NCBI RefSeq assembly: GCF_963665355.1
Contig: NZ_OY762229.1
Coordinates: forward strand, 5,022,001 to 5,086,000
Origin: an uncultured Desulfobacter sp.
GTDB taxonomy: Bacteria; Desulfobacterota; Desulfobacteria; Desulfobacterales; Desulfobacteraceae
Length of the DNA: 64,000 nt
Direction: 5' to 3'
Both the position numbers and the translations under genes were made by a program. This document shows positions 44,771 through 54,684 of the stretch, one piece after another. Below the pieces are notes generated by a model. That model had not been told where the DNA came from, made no database searches, and worked only from the letters and a program-made list of their open reading frames with translations. Within the stretch, counting starts at the first letter, position 1. The number at the start of each line of letters is the position of its first letter.

Positions 44771-46060
44771 ATGATTATGCGGAAATTTACTCCGTTACAG
44801 AAAAAATTTTTATTTTTATTTGATGAACTCCTTTCATTGGCTTGTAACCTTTTTTTGTTATTAGTTGTTTTATTGGGGGCTGTTGTTCGGCACGTTTTAA
44901 CTCATTTAATTCGGGAAAAGAATCCGGCTCCAAAACAAATTGTTTTCCTTTCAAGTGAAGGGATAAAGGTGGCACCAACAAGGGTTAGAAGTTATCACTT
45001 CGCAAAAACCATTCAGCGTTTGGGAAATGAAAACGCATTCGTGTTCGCCTACTGGGATCTGTTTAAGCCATTGTCCCATTTCCCGTTTCCTTTCCGCCGC
45101 ATATGGGAGATGGAAAAATTTTTTGTTAATCTTGCCACTTTGATACGCCTGTTGTGTTACGGCCCTTTGATTATCATTGAGCAACGTCCCAATTACGGAT
45201 TTATTGTTCCTTTGTATTTAAAATTGCTCAACGGTTCACGCGTTTTCATGGACATAGATGACTGGACCCTTGATTACCTTACCTTGAAGCCCCTGATTCG
45301 ATTTGAGGTGAGGCACCTTCTCTCTTTTTTTGGCACCTATTGCGATACATGTATCGTGTCGAGTCGAAGGCTCCAGAAAAGATTAAGTCGGCATTTCAAA
45401 AAAACGCACCTGCTTCCCACCTACGTGGATCACCACCGATTTACCCCTGCAAAAACGAAAAAGAGTGATGGAACTGTTGTTTTTTCGTGGATCGGAACCA
45501 TATTCCAAGATTTCACCAGGGATAATGTACTTTTCTTGATAGAGGCTTTTGCCGGCGCTTGCGACCTTCTGGATAAATTCGAAGGAATTCGCTTGGATAT
45601 TGTGGGGGGCGGGGACTATTTCACTGCAGTTGAAGAACAGGTGAAGAATAGATTTTCGGACTATCCAATTAAAATGACCCCATGGCTTGATCCTGAAAAA
45701 ATGCCCGCATACCTGCAGTCCATAGATGTCGGTCTATATTGCCTGCTGGAGCCATCCTTGTTTCAGGAAAGCAAAAGTCCGACAAAAATTTTTGAATACT
45801 ATGCCTGTGCAAGACCTGTGATTTCAACCTCTCTTGGTGAAGCAAAATATTTTGTAAAAACTGACAAAACAGGAATTCTGGCGGATTCCTTGGATGCGTA
45901 TACCAACGCTATAGTCCGCTTGTTTAAAGATCCTGAAATGCGTGTCTCCATGGGACGCGAGGGACTTTCAATGGTGGAACGGAAATGGAATATGGATACA
46001 GCGTGTGCCGATCTGAAACAAATAGTAATGGCACCGATGAAAAAAAAAGGAAAAGTGTAA
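44771..46060 (+). CDS. GT4-type glycosyltransferase with N-terminal membrane anchor
   Basis: 429 residues. A hydrophobic helix spans about 17-43. The GT4 core follows: KVAPTRVRSYHFAKTI near 67, VFMDIDDWTLDYLTLKP near 160, VVFSWIGTIFQDFTRDN near 235 and SPTKIFEYYACARPVISTSLGEA near 335-357 (the E-x7-E donor site is FEYYACAR). Two Met codons (44771, 44777) could start it. Likely membrane-associated on the cytoplasmic side. Confidence 0.83.
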   Translation: MIMRKFTPLQKKFLFLFDELLSLACNLFLLLVVLLGAVVRHVLTHLIREKNPAPKQIVFLSSEGIKVAPTRVRSYHFAKTIQRLGNENAFVFAYWDLFKPLSHFPFPFRRIWEMEKFFVNLATLIRLLCYGPLIIIEQRPNYGFIVPLYLKLLNGSRVFMDIDDWTLDYLTLKPLIRFEVRHLLSFFGTYCDTCIVSSRRLQKRLSRHFKKTHLLPTYVDHHRFTPAKTKKSDGTVVFSWIGTIFQDFTRDNVLFLIEAFAGACDLLDKFEGIRLDIVGGGDYFTAVEEQVKNRFSDYPIKMTPWLDPEKMPAYLQSIDVGLYCLLEPSLFQESKSPTKIFEYYACARPVISTSLGEAKYFVKTDKTGILADSLDAYTNAIVRLFKDPEMRVSMGREGLSMVERKWNMDTACADLKQIVMAPMKKKGKV

Positions 46061-46064
46061 AAAG

Positions 46065-47441
46065 ATGAAAGTTTTTCTTGGCAATGCGCCCTGGAAAAAA
46101 CCGGGGTTTTATGGAGTCAGGGCTGGATCCAGGTGGCCCCATTTTGAAGCGGATGGTTGTACATATATGCCGTTTCCATTTTTTTTAGCCTATGCCACCT
46201 CTCTTATAGAGAAAGACGGCTTTACGCCCCTTCTGGTGGATGCCATTGCAGAAGGGATGGATGATGAGACATTTTTTGATCGTATCACATCCTTCGGCCC
46301 TGATATTATTTTTTTTGAAATTTCTTCAGCCTCCCTGAATACAGATCTCAGGATACTTCACCATGTACGGAAGCTGGTGGGAGAGGATGTTAAAATTATC
46401 TTTGCCGGAGCCCATCAGGATCTTGGAACTTCAAATTTTCTTTCCGATAAGCCGGAACTTGATTTTACACTGGGGGGCGAATACGAGTTTCCTTTGCTAA
46501 GTCTGATCCAGGCCATCAGAGACCGATCGCCCATGGAAAGCGTACCGGGACTTGTCTGGCGAGACAACAAAGGAGATGTTCATACCAACCCCCGTGGCGC
46601 ACTTCACGCGAATCTGGATGATTTCCCCTGGCCGTCCCGGGATATGCTTCCCATGGTCCGGTATAATGACCGGCCGGGGGGCATCCCTGCGCCATCCCTA
46701 CAAGTATTGGCCTCCCGTGGATGTCCGTTTGGATGCGTCTTCTGCGCATGGCCCCAGCTTATGTATGGGGGCAACAGCTATCGAACCCGAAGCCCCAAGG
46801 ATATTGTTGATGAAATTGAGGATTGTGTAAAAAAGTTCGGGTTCCGATCATTCTATTTTGATGACGATACATTCAATGTCGGAAAAAAGCGGATCATGGC
46901 GTTATGCCAAGAAATCAAGGCCAGAAGTCTGAATCTTCCCTGGGCCATCATGGCCCGGGCAGACCATATGGATCGTGAGCTTTTGGAAACGCTTAAGGAC
47001 GCCGGTCTTCACGCATTGAAATACGGTGTTGAATCCGGTGCTCAACAGATACTGGATTCGGCCTGTAAAGGACTTGATCTTGACAAAGTTGCCGAAACGA
47101 TCAGAATCACCAGAGAGTTGGGAATCCAATATCACCTTACATTTATGTTCGGACTTCCGGGAGAAACCGAAGAAACGGCCAGACAGACCATGGCTCTGGC
47201 CCTGGATCTGGATCCGGACAGTCTTCAGTTCTCAATTGCAACGCCCTTTCCAGGCAGTCGATTCTATGACATGCTGGTTAATAAAGGACATCTGCTGTCA
47301 ACCAACCCGGATGAGTATGATGGATACCATAACGCGGTGGTTCGAACAGACGCCTTGACCCATACAGACCTTGTGGCCCTGCGCAATGAGGCCGAAAGCA
47401 TGTGGAAAGAACATTGCCGCCAGAGAAGGGCCAGGGGGTAG
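46065..47441 (+). CDS. B12-binding-type radical SAM protein
   Basis: 458 residues. The N-terminal ~150 residues have the Rossmann-like layout of B12-binding domains (FEISSASLNTDLRILHHVR, IIFAGAHQDLG) but no DxHxxG was seen, so cobalamin may be bound base-off. RGCPFGCVFCAW near 218-229 supplies C220, C224 and C227 for the [4Fe-4S] cluster. YFDDDTFNVGKKR and LKYGVESGAQQILD follow the BchE/Elp3-type pattern. Such enzymes methylate or rearrange unactivated carbons. It heads a block of radical SAM and epimerase genes. Confidence 0.85.
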   Translation: MKVFLGNAPWKKPGFYGVRAGSRWPHFEADGCTYMPFPFFLAYATSLIEKDGFTPLLVDAIAEGMDDETFFDRITSFGPDIIFFEISSASLNTDLRILHHVRKLVGEDVKIIFAGAHQDLGTSNFLSDKPELDFTLGGEYEFPLLSLIQAIRDRSPMESVPGLVWRDNKGDVHTNPRGALHANLDDFPWPSRDMLPMVRYNDRPGGIPAPSLQVLASRGCPFGCVFCAWPQLMYGGNSYRTRSPKDIVDEIEDCVKKFGFRSFYFDDDTFNVGKKRIMALCQEIKARSLNLPWAIMARADHMDRELLETLKDAGLHALKYGVESGAQQILDSACKGLDLDKVAETIRITRELGIQYHLTFMFGLPGETEETARQTMALALDLDPDSLQFSIATPFPGSRFYDMLVNKGHLLSTNPDEYDGYHNAVVRTDALTHTDLVALRNEAESMWKEHCRQRRARG

Positions 47442-47446
47442 AGACG

Positions 47447-48508
47447 ATGCAAACCATTTTGATTACAGGCGGTGCTGGCTTCGTGGGGGCGTCACTGGCG
47501 CTTGAGTTCAAAGCCCGGTATCCTCAAAACAAAGTCCTTTGTCTGGACAATCTTAAACGCAGGGGTTCAGAACTCAATCTTCCCAGGCTCAAGGCTGCCG
47601 GAATTGAATTTATCCACGGAGACATCCGTATACAGACAGACATTGAAGCTGCCGGTCCTTTCGATCTTATGGTGGAGTGCAGTGCCGAACCATCCGCCCT
47701 TGCCGGTTACGGCGGATCGCCGGATTACCTGCTCGCAACCAATGTAACGGGCACCATGCATTGCCTTGAAGCCTGTCGCCGACACAGAGCTGCGCTCATA
47801 TTTTTATCCACCAGTCGGGTCTATCCCTGGAATCCCATTCGAAATCTGCCCTACAAGGAGACCAAGACCCGGTTTGAACCAAATGATTTCCAGAATATTC
47901 CAGGAATCTCTTCCACAGGAATCAGCGAAACCTTTCCCCTGAACGGACCGCGAACCCTTTATGGTGCCACCAAGCTGGCTTCGGAGTTACTGATAACAGA
48001 ATATGCGGATATGTATGGAATTAAGGCAATAGTAAATCGCTGCGGAGTGTTGACAGGTCCATGGCAGATGGGCAAGGTGGATCAGGGATTCATGGCATTA
48101 TGGGTGGCCAGCCATTTCTTTGGCAGAACGCTTTCATACATTGGTTTTGGCGGAAATGGCAGGCAGGTGAGGGATGTACTTCATGTCAAGGATCTGTTCG
48201 AACTGCTTGACAGGCAAATTTCAGATCTCTCAACTCATTCCGGAGCCGTTTACAATGTGGGCGGCGGCGAAGTCTTAAGCCTTTCTCTGATGGAATTGAC
48301 GGCTTTGGTTCAAGAAGCCACCGGCCGCAAGATTCTGTTCAAAAGTGATCCTGAAACCCGTCCCGGAGATATTCCATGGTATATCACGGATATCCGGGCG
48401 GTGACATCTGCAACCGGGTGGCAACCCCGCATGACCCCCGACGAAATCGTCGGTGAGATCACTTCCTGGATTGATCAGAACCAGGAAAGTTTAAAACACA
48501 TTTTATAG
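47447..48508 (+). CDS. NAD-dependent sugar-nucleotide epimerase/dehydratase (SDR)
   Basis: 353 residues from ATG 47447; the upstream frame overlaps the radical SAM gene by 40 bases and is rejected. GGAGFVGA near 8-15 binds [11 protein letters not shown] near 120 gives the Ser/Thr, and [10 protein letters not shown] near 163-172 provides Tyr and Lys. [10 protein letters not shown] and YNVGGGE match CDP-paratose 2-epimerase-like enzymes. It is clustered with a second, different SDR of the same class. Confidence 0.85.
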   Translation: MQTILITGGAGFVGASLALEFKARYPQNKVLCLDNLKRRGSELNLPRLKAAGIEFIHGDIRIQTDIEAAGPFDLMVECSAEPSALAGYGGSPDYLLATNVTGTMHCLEACRRHRAALIFLSTSRVYPWNPIRNLPYKETKTRFEPNDFQNIPGISSTGISETFPLNGPRTLYGATKLASELLITEYADMYGIKAIVNRCGVLTGPWQMGKVDQGFMALWVASHFFGRTLSYIGFGGNGRQVRDVLHVKDLFELLDRQISDLSTHSGAVYNVGGGEVLSLSLMELTALVQEATGRKILFKSDPETRPGDIPWYITDIRAVTSATGWQPRMTPDEIVGEITSWIDQNQESLKHIL

Positions 48509-48531
48509 TACACGCAAGAGAGAGGACGCAA

Positions 48532-49611
48532 ATGTCTATTGTTATTATAACCGGTTCGGCCGGTTTAATCGGATCGCAAACAGCCACTTTTTTCCACGAA
48601 AAGGGCTTTGATGTAGTCGGTGTGGATAATAACCTGCGCAAGACCTTTTTCGGAGAGGAGGCTTGCACACTTTGGAACCGTTCTCGTCTGGAACGTGATC
48701 TTTCACGGTATCGGCATATCACTGCTGATATCCGGGATGCCGATGCGATCAACTCTGTTTTTTCCGATTACGGGAAAGATATTTCCTGTGTCGTGCATTG
48801 TGCAGCCCAACCGTCCCATGACTGGGCTGCCAATGATCCGTTTACTGATTTTTCTGTCAATGCAAACGGAACTATAGTCCTGCTGGAAGCCACCCGGAAA
48901 TATTGTCCGGAAGCGGCGTTTATCTTCACCTCAACAAACAAGGTTTATGGCGATACGCCCAACCGCCTGCCGCTGGTTGAGTTGGAGTCAAGATGGGAAT
49001 TGGATACAAAACACCCATGGCATGCCCAAGGTATTGATGAAACCATGAGCATTGATATGACAAAACACAGTCTGTTTGGCGCGTCCAAGGTTGCTGCCGA
49101 TGTGTTGGTTCAGGAGTATGGGCGCTATTTTGGAATGAATACGGTCTGCTTTAGAGGTGGCTGCCTGACAGGCCCAGCCCATAGTGGCGCCCAGCTTCAT
49201 GGTTTTTTAAACTACCTGATGCGATGCTGTGTCAGCGGAAAACCCTACTTTGTATTCGGCTACAAGGGCAAACAGGTACGCGATAATATCCATGCCTTTG
49301 ATCTGGTAAACATGTTCTGGCATTACGTCCAGAAGCCAAGGCCGGGAGCAGTATACAATGCCGGCGGCGGTCGTCATTCCAATTGTTCCATGCTTGAAGC
49401 CATTGCAATGTGCGAAAAAATAAGTGGAAAAAAACTTCAATGGGAATATCAGGAAGACAACCGGATTGGGGATCATATCTGGTGGATCAGTGATGTCTCC
49501 AAGTTCCAAAAGGATTATCCGGAATGGCATTATACCTATTCCATCAAGGATATCTTCCAAGGAATGTATGACGTTCTTTCCTCTGATAAGTCCGCTCTGA
49601 AAATGGTTTGA
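48532..49611 (+). CDS. CDP-paratose/tyvelose-type 2-epimerase family SDR with Phe at the Tyr position
   Basis: 359 residues. GSAGLIGS near 8-15 binds [23 protein letters not shown] near 91-110 and [17 protein letters not shown] near 242 identify the CDP-tyvelose-epimerase group. The YxxxK motif reads [11 protein letters not shown] near 181-191, so the catalytic Tyr is Phe; Lys is kept. This substitution seems to be a feature of this subfamily rather than a decay sign, because the rest is well conserved. With its neighbour it may make a deoxysugar nucleotide. Confidence 0.8.
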   Translation: MSIVIITGSAGLIGSQTATFFHEKGFDVVGVDNNLRKTFFGEEACTLWNRSRLERDLSRYRHITADIRDADAINSVFSDYGKDISCVVHCAAQPSHDWAANDPFTDFSVNANGTIVLLEATRKYCPEAAFIFTSTNKVYGDTPNRLPLVELESRWELDTKHPWHAQGIDETMSIDMTKHSLFGASKVAADVLVQEYGRYFGMNTVCFRGGCLTGPAHSGAQLHGFLNYLMRCCVSGKPYFVFGYKGKQVRDNIHAFDLVNMFWHYVQKPRPGAVYNAGGGRHSNCSMLEAIAMCEKISGKKLQWEYQEDNRIGDHIWWISDVSKFQKDYPEWHYTYSIKDIFQGMYDVLSSDKSALKMV

Positions 49612-49614
49612 TTT

Positions 49615-51219
49615 ATGACGAGTCCGAGATATTTACATTTTCAAATTACGGAACGCTGTAATCTCAATTGCCCGGGGTGTTATCTGCCGGTCAGGGATGG
49701 GTCACAGTGGACATCTTGCCGGGAAATTGAGGAAAGGGTTTTTAAACCCCTTGCCGCAGAAGGTGTTCGTTATGTGACGCTGACAGGTGGAGAACCGCTT
49801 TTACATCCGGACTGTGTTGCCATATGTGAAACCGCATGTTGTTATTTCAATAATGTTCAACTGGTTTGTAATGGTACACTTCTCGATATTCCCACCTACA
49901 AAGCTCTTCGGCGTGCAGGCATTATGGAGATCAAGGTATCGCTTGACGGCCTGACACCCGATGTCCATGATCTTCTGCGTGGCCGGGAAGGAACTTTTGA
50001 GAAGGTTATCGGAAATTTGAAGGCCATCATGGACCTGCCTCAGAAAGATCGGGGAGAAATAAATCTGGGATGCATTTGTACCATTAATCTGGAAAATGTA
50101 GCCATATTGAAGGATATAGCAACCTTTGTAAAAGAACTTGGTATGGACAGTATGCTGTTCCAACCGTTTCATCCCTACGGTACGCTTTACCCGCCAGGAA
50201 AGAAGGCCGTGGAAACACATCCACATGCCCGGGAAAATTTTCTTGCTGTTTTAGACAAACAGGTGAATGCGTTAAAGGTTTTCCGAAACAACTATCCCGG
50301 ATTTTTAGATAACACGCTGACCATGCTGGATAAGTTCACATCTTTTTATACAGATCCGGATGGACCTGAGCAGGTTTGCGGAGCTGATCGTTATGTATTT
50401 ATTAATTCAAAATTTGATGTTAGAGGATGTTTGTTTAGCAATCCCCTGGAATCATTAAAAGACCAGACAATAACAAAGTTCAGGAAAAAAGATGCATGGA
50501 AAAAATTTGACAGCTTCCGGCTTAAATGCCGACGTTGTCTGATGGGGTGCCAGTTTGTAGACAAAAGCAAGGACTATGTGGAAGAGGGATTCACGATGTT
50601 GGAGGCCGAAAAACCTGCTTTGGCCCGGGAGCTTTTTGATACCGCCTTAGAACTGGAGCACTCCGCAGAGGCAGCACATGGTGCTGGACTGGCACGTTTT
50701 AGAATGGGAGAGATAGATTCGGCTGGGGTTTTGCTTGAAGATGCGTTGGAGCACAGACCCCGGAATCTTTTTATCTTGGGGGATTTCGGAGCCGTCCTTC
50801 TTCAGCAGGGACAATGGATCCGGTTGGCGGATATTGCCCGCCGCATTTTTACTATATCTCCGGAACATACGTTAGGGTATCGCTTCAGTGGGCTGATTGC
50901 TCGGCATAAAGGAGAGCTTGATGAAGCTGTAAGGCTATTGCAAAGAGCAATGGAAACCGACCCAACGAATGATAAATGGCGCCTCTTTGAATATGGTTTG
51001 GTCTGCCTGGAGGCAAAGCTCTATACGACGGCAGAAAAATATATTCGAATGGCCACTGAAAAAGATCCTGAATTTCCATGGTATCATTATCGTCTGGCAA
51101 TGGCCCTTCAGGGGTTGGACAGAAAAAATGAAGCCATTGATGCCTGCAAAGAAGCGATCCGGTTAGATCCGAATCAAGAACCTTTCCAAAAATTTCTGTC
51201 GGAACTTAACGACATGTAG
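49615..51219 (+). CDS. Radical SAM/SPASM protein with C-terminal TPR repeats
   Basis: 534 residues. ERCNLNCPGC gives C15, C19 and C22; LTGGEPLLHPDC near 56-67, SLDGLTP near 108-114 and the C-terminal CRRCLMGC plus VCGADRY, with RGCLFSNP, form a SPASM-like auxiliary-cluster region (about 250-320). Residues about 325-534 are helical repeats of the TPR type (AAHGAGLARFRMGEIDSAG, GLIARHKGELDEAVRLLQRA, EAIDACKEAIRLDPNQ). The TPRs may recruit a glycan-assembly partner. Starts four bases after the SDR stop. Confidence 0.83.
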   Translation: MTSPRYLHFQITERCNLNCPGCYLPVRDGSQWTSCREIEERVFKPLAAEGVRYVTLTGGEPLLHPDCVAICETACCYFNNVQLVCNGTLLDIPTYKALRRAGIMEIKVSLDGLTPDVHDLLRGREGTFEKVIGNLKAIMDLPQKDRGEINLGCICTINLENVAILKDIATFVKELGMDSMLFQPFHPYGTLYPPGKKAVETHPHARENFLAVLDKQVNALKVFRNNYPGFLDNTLTMLDKFTSFYTDPDGPEQVCGADRYVFINSKFDVRGCLFSNPLESLKDQTITKFRKKDAWKKFDSFRLKCRRCLMGCQFVDKSKDYVEEGFTMLEAEKPALARELFDTALELEHSAEAAHGAGLARFRMGEIDSAGVLLEDALEHRPRNLFILGDFGAVLLQQGQWIRLADIARRIFTISPEHTLGYRFSGLIARHKGELDEAVRLLQRAMETDPTNDKWRLFEYGLVCLEAKLYTTAEKYIRMATEKDPEFPWYHYRLAMALQGLDRKNEAIDACKEAIRLDPNQEPFQKFLSELNDM

Positions 51220-51266
51220 ACAAAACCTGTGCCAATGTTTTGGCAGGCAGATAATCAGGAGAAAAT

Positions 51267-52055
51267 ATGCCCGTATCAATTATAGTTCCAACCTTTAATC
51301 AAGCCTGCTATTTGAGACCCTGTCTGGACTCCATTTGGTTCCAGGATTACCCGGAAATTGAAATTATTCTCGTGAATGACGGGGCCACAGACGAAACAGC
51401 TGATGTTATTACCGATTTTGTTCGAGACATAGACTCTGCTCAGGTTTCCTATGCCTCAGTGTATGATCAGGAACAGAACCAAATTAAGCGTGTTTACCAT
51501 CCCCGGTATCCGGCAAAAGGGCGTCAGCTTCACATTCTCACCCATGACACAAATAAAGGACTTGCAACAGCCTTAAATACCGGTTTCAAAGCCTGTACCG
51601 GAGAGATGTGCACCTATGTACCATCGGACAATATTTGCCTGCCCACCATGGTATCGTCATTGGTGAAACCCCTTTATGACGGAGCTGATTTCTCATACGC
51701 TGACATGTTTATCGTGGATGATAACATGAACATCAACCGTAAATTCGAACTTCCGGATTATTCCTTTGAGCGATGCTTCGGGGACTGGTACCTGTGCGGG
51801 GTGGCCAAGATGTACCGACGCAACCTCCATGATAGGTTCGGCTATTACGACGAAGGCCTTCTTGCTCATGACCATGATTTGTTTCAACGATTTGCCATGA
51901 GCGGAGCTCGCTTCGTTCACGTGGCCGCCCCCCTTATGTATGTCCGCGCCCATGACAATGATCGGGAGGTGGATATACATTCCCCCACAAACTGGAACCG
52001 GCTTTTGGATGAGTCCAAGGAAATTGTGATAAAAGCAAGGCAATTTATCCGCTGA
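51267..52055 (+). CDS. GT2-type glycosyltransferase
   Basis: 262 residues. VSIIVPTFNQACYLRPCLDS near 3-22, EIILVNDGATDETADVI near 32-48 and YVPSDNICLP near 116-125 (SDN metal site). The Glu/Asp-rich end ALAHDHDLFQRF near 200 contains the catalytic-side Asp-His-Asp. Good site GGAG. Sits between two radical SAM genes. Confidence 0.85.
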   Translation: MPVSIIVPTFNQACYLRPCLDSIWFQDYPEIEIILVNDGATDETADVITDFVRDIDSAQVSYASVYDQEQNQIKRVYHPRYPAKGRQLHILTHDTNKGLATALNTGFKACTGEMCTYVPSDNICLPTMVSSLVKPLYDGADFSYADMFIVDDNMNINRKFELPDYSFERCFGDWYLCGVAKMYRRNLHDRFGYYDEGLLAHDHDLFQRFAMSGARFVHVAAPLMYVRAHDNDREVDIHSPTNWNRLLDESKEIVIKARQFIR

Positions 52056-52089
52056 TAAAAAAGTCTAAAACCAATATAGAAAGCATTTC

Positions 52090-53286
52090 ATGTCTAATAC
52101 AGATTATTATTTTCATAAACCGGGAACTCCCGGATCCGGTGCTGTTCTTGACGTGGGACTCAGGTGCCCCCATTCCTGCAAATTTTGTTATTATAGTTTC
52201 TATACATCCCCGGAAGATCAGTTCAAGGCCTTGAGGCAAAGTCAATTTCGGCCCGTGGACGAATGTTTGGAAATCCTGTCACACATTGCAGATTACGGGT
52301 TGAAACATGTAGACGTTACCGGAGGTGAACCAACTATGCATCCGGACATTGTAAAAATTACCCGTTATGCTGCAAAACTTGGGCTGGGTTTGCGCATCAT
52401 TACCCTGGGGCAATTTTTAATGCGTAAACAATCCCGGGAGCAAACCCTTTTAGAAGAACTGCTGGATGCCGGCGTTGCTGATTTTCTTTTTTCGGTTCAT
52501 GCAGTGAACCAAACCCAATTCCGGGAATTTACAGGCGGGGCATGGGGTAAGCTGTACTCCGCTATGCAGTATTTACAACGTATTGGATTTCAATACGGAG
52601 TCAATACCGTTGTGTTCCGTGACAATATAGAGTTATTGCCGAAAATTGCCAATGTATCAGCAGGCCTGGGTGCCTATATTCATAATTTTATTCTTTTTAA
52701 TGCCTATCACAGATGGGCAAAAGTTCCTCAAATTGCTGAAATGCAGCCCCTCTACCAGGATATCGAAAATCCGCTTAAGGAAGCTGTAAAAATTCTGGTA
52801 TCACGAGGGGTTGCCGTAAACATCCGTTATGCCCCCATGTGTGCAGTCAAAGGTCTTACCCGTCATGTAGTCGGTGTAACCGGTGTTGCCCTTGATCCCT
52901 ACGAATGGCGTAATCGGGCATGCAATTATGACCGGGAACCGGCATACTGTGCCCAACCCATCTCTTTAAACGCCGATGGTGTTCTCGTAAATCACGAATT
53001 AGCGTATAAAAACGGCGTGACAAAGGGGGGGTTTTCATATTTTGCGGTCCGGGGGGAAGATTTCAAAATTTTCCCGGAAATCTGTAGAACCTGTGCTGCA
53101 CTTTCCGTCTGTGACGGTATTGATCCGCGTTATGCCGACCGACACGGTCTTTCAGCATTCTCTCCATATGCATCTTTTAAAACCTGTGCGGCCTTGGCCC
53201 ATGAGCGCGTATCCTACCGGGCTCCCTTTTTTGTTAAGATGGGCCAGAGGCCTGACATGAAATCCATCATGAATTTTGGAAGCTGA
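52090..53286 (+). CDS. Radical SAM protein
   Basis: 398 residues. RCPHSCKFCYYSF gives C26, C30 and C33. HVDVTGGEPTMHPD near 77-90, LRIITLGQFLMRK and a Cys-rich tail (NRACNYDREPAYCAQP; CRTCAALSVCDG; TCAALAH) suggest an additional cluster. The third radical SAM gene of this block. The glycan substrate is unknown. Confidence 0.85.
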   Translation: MSNTDYYFHKPGTPGSGAVLDVGLRCPHSCKFCYYSFYTSPEDQFKALRQSQFRPVDECLEILSHIADYGLKHVDVTGGEPTMHPDIVKITRYAAKLGLGLRIITLGQFLMRKQSREQTLLEELLDAGVADFLFSVHAVNQTQFREFTGGAWGKLYSAMQYLQRIGFQYGVNTVVFRDNIELLPKIANVSAGLGAYIHNFILFNAYHRWAKVPQIAEMQPLYQDIENPLKEAVKILVSRGVAVNIRYAPMCAVKGLTRHVVGVTGVALDPYEWRNRACNYDREPAYCAQPISLNADGVLVNHELAYKNGVTKGGFSYFAVRGEDFKIFPEICRTCAALSVCDGIDPRYADRHGLSAFSPYASFKTCAALAHERVSYRAPFFVKMGQRPDMKSIMNFGS

Positions 53287-53411
53287 AGCCCCCCCAAAAA
53301 AAATGTCTAAAAATTAAATTTTATGATTTTATATTCTGTCGCTTAAAAAAACATCAAATCTGAATTATCGGTTTGTATCTGAAAGGCAGATGCGGCAAGA
53401 AAGGAATCTCA

Positions 53412-54518
53412 ATGGAAAAATCTTTATCAGGTGATCCTGGTATCCCCCCCAAAATAAAATCCATATTTCCACTGCTTTGTTCACGCTACTTAACCCCTGC
53501 TTATATTCACACTAATGGACTTCCTTTCAAAGCCTGTATCATTTGGGGTGCTGGACATCGAGGTGCTCTACTTAAAAGCTACTTTGAAGAACTTGGGGTG
53601 GTGGTTCACGCTTTTATTGATAATGATACGCGCAAGCAAGAAAATTTTTTTGCTGGGATTCCTGTTCACGGCGTTACCGTGTTACAGGAAAGGTATCCTG
53701 ATATGCCAGTATTTGTTGCATCAAGATATTACGAGGCGATTCTAAGACAGTTGATAGGCATTGGCCATGAACGTTGTTTTGCCATGCCAGTTTGCTCCTT
53801 CTATTACGATCCGATGATATTAAAAAAAAATGGTCCGAATATTGATCAGGTCTTTTCATGGTTAAGCGACGATGAATCAAGGCTGAATTACGCCGCTATT
53901 GTAAAGGCATATTTGACGGGCGATGATGGATTCCTGCCTATTTCTAGCTACGGGCAGTATCTTCACCCTATGGTGAAGCCCGTAAAAGGAGATATCGTCA
54001 TTGATGGCGGTGCTTATACCGGTGACACCTGTCGCCTGTTCTGCGGGAAATGTGGGTGTGATTATATCATCGCCTTTGAGCCCTCCATCACACAGTACAA
54101 TATCCTCTCTGAAACTGCGTCAAAATTAGATTGCAAGGTAACATGTATCAATAAAGGGCTCTGGAACAAGCCCGATAGACTTTCTTTTCTAACTTTTAAA
54201 GCTGGACAAGGCGATCACATATCGGAAAACGGCGACATCAGTATTGATGTGACATCCATTGATAGGTCCGTGTCAGAACTATCGATTCCTGTAGTGAATG
54301 TGATTAAACTGGACGTAGAAGGGGCGGAGATGGCGGCGTTGCAGGGTGCCGTTCACACTATTCGTCAGCACAAACCAAAGTTGCAGATCAGTATTTATCA
54401 TCGGATTAATGACTTATGGGAAATCCCGACACAAATAAAAACCATTCTTCCAGACTATCGGTTTCTGATCGGTCACCACAGTATAGACCCTCACGAAACG
54501 ATCCTTTATGCCTATTGA
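53412..54518 (+). CDS. FkbM-family methyltransferase with N-terminal Rossmann module
   Basis: 368 residues from ATG 53412, behind AAGGAA. Residues about 30-110 are a PglD-type half-domain (ACIIWGAGHRGALLKSYF, AFIDNDTRKQENF, MPVFVASRY). Residues about 190-368 are a FkbM-type methyltransferase: IVIDGGAYTGDTCRLF near 195-210, IIAFEPSITQYN, INKGLWN, and IKLDVEGAEMAALQGA near 300-315. Probably methylates a sugar hydroxyl. Ends the plus-strand glycan run, 166 bp before the convergent Maf gene. Confidence 0.8.
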   Translation: MEKSLSGDPGIPPKIKSIFPLLCSRYLTPAYIHTNGLPFKACIIWGAGHRGALLKSYFEELGVVVHAFIDNDTRKQENFFAGIPVHGVTVLQERYPDMPVFVASRYYEAILRQLIGIGHERCFAMPVCSFYYDPMILKKNGPNIDQVFSWLSDDESRLNYAAIVKAYLTGDDGFLPISSYGQYLHPMVKPVKGDIVIDGGAYTGDTCRLFCGKCGCDYIIAFEPSITQYNILSETASKLDCKVTCINKGLWNKPDRLSFLTFKAGQGDHISENGDISIDVTSIDRSVSELSIPVVNVIKLDVEGAEMAALQGAVHTIRQHKPKLQISIYHRINDLWEIPTQIKTILPDYRFLIGHHSIDPHETILYAY

Positions 54519-54684
54519 AATCAAAGAGGTCACGTACGGTCTTTGGGTGATGTGGTCAATAAAAATGGACATTTCTTCCGATCTTTATTTTTTATGTTTC
54601 CAACATTTCTATATCCATAACTCGGTGCATAGGCTTATTCGTATGATGTTGAAATCTCTTTGCAAAAAGGAAAGTCATAACTTA

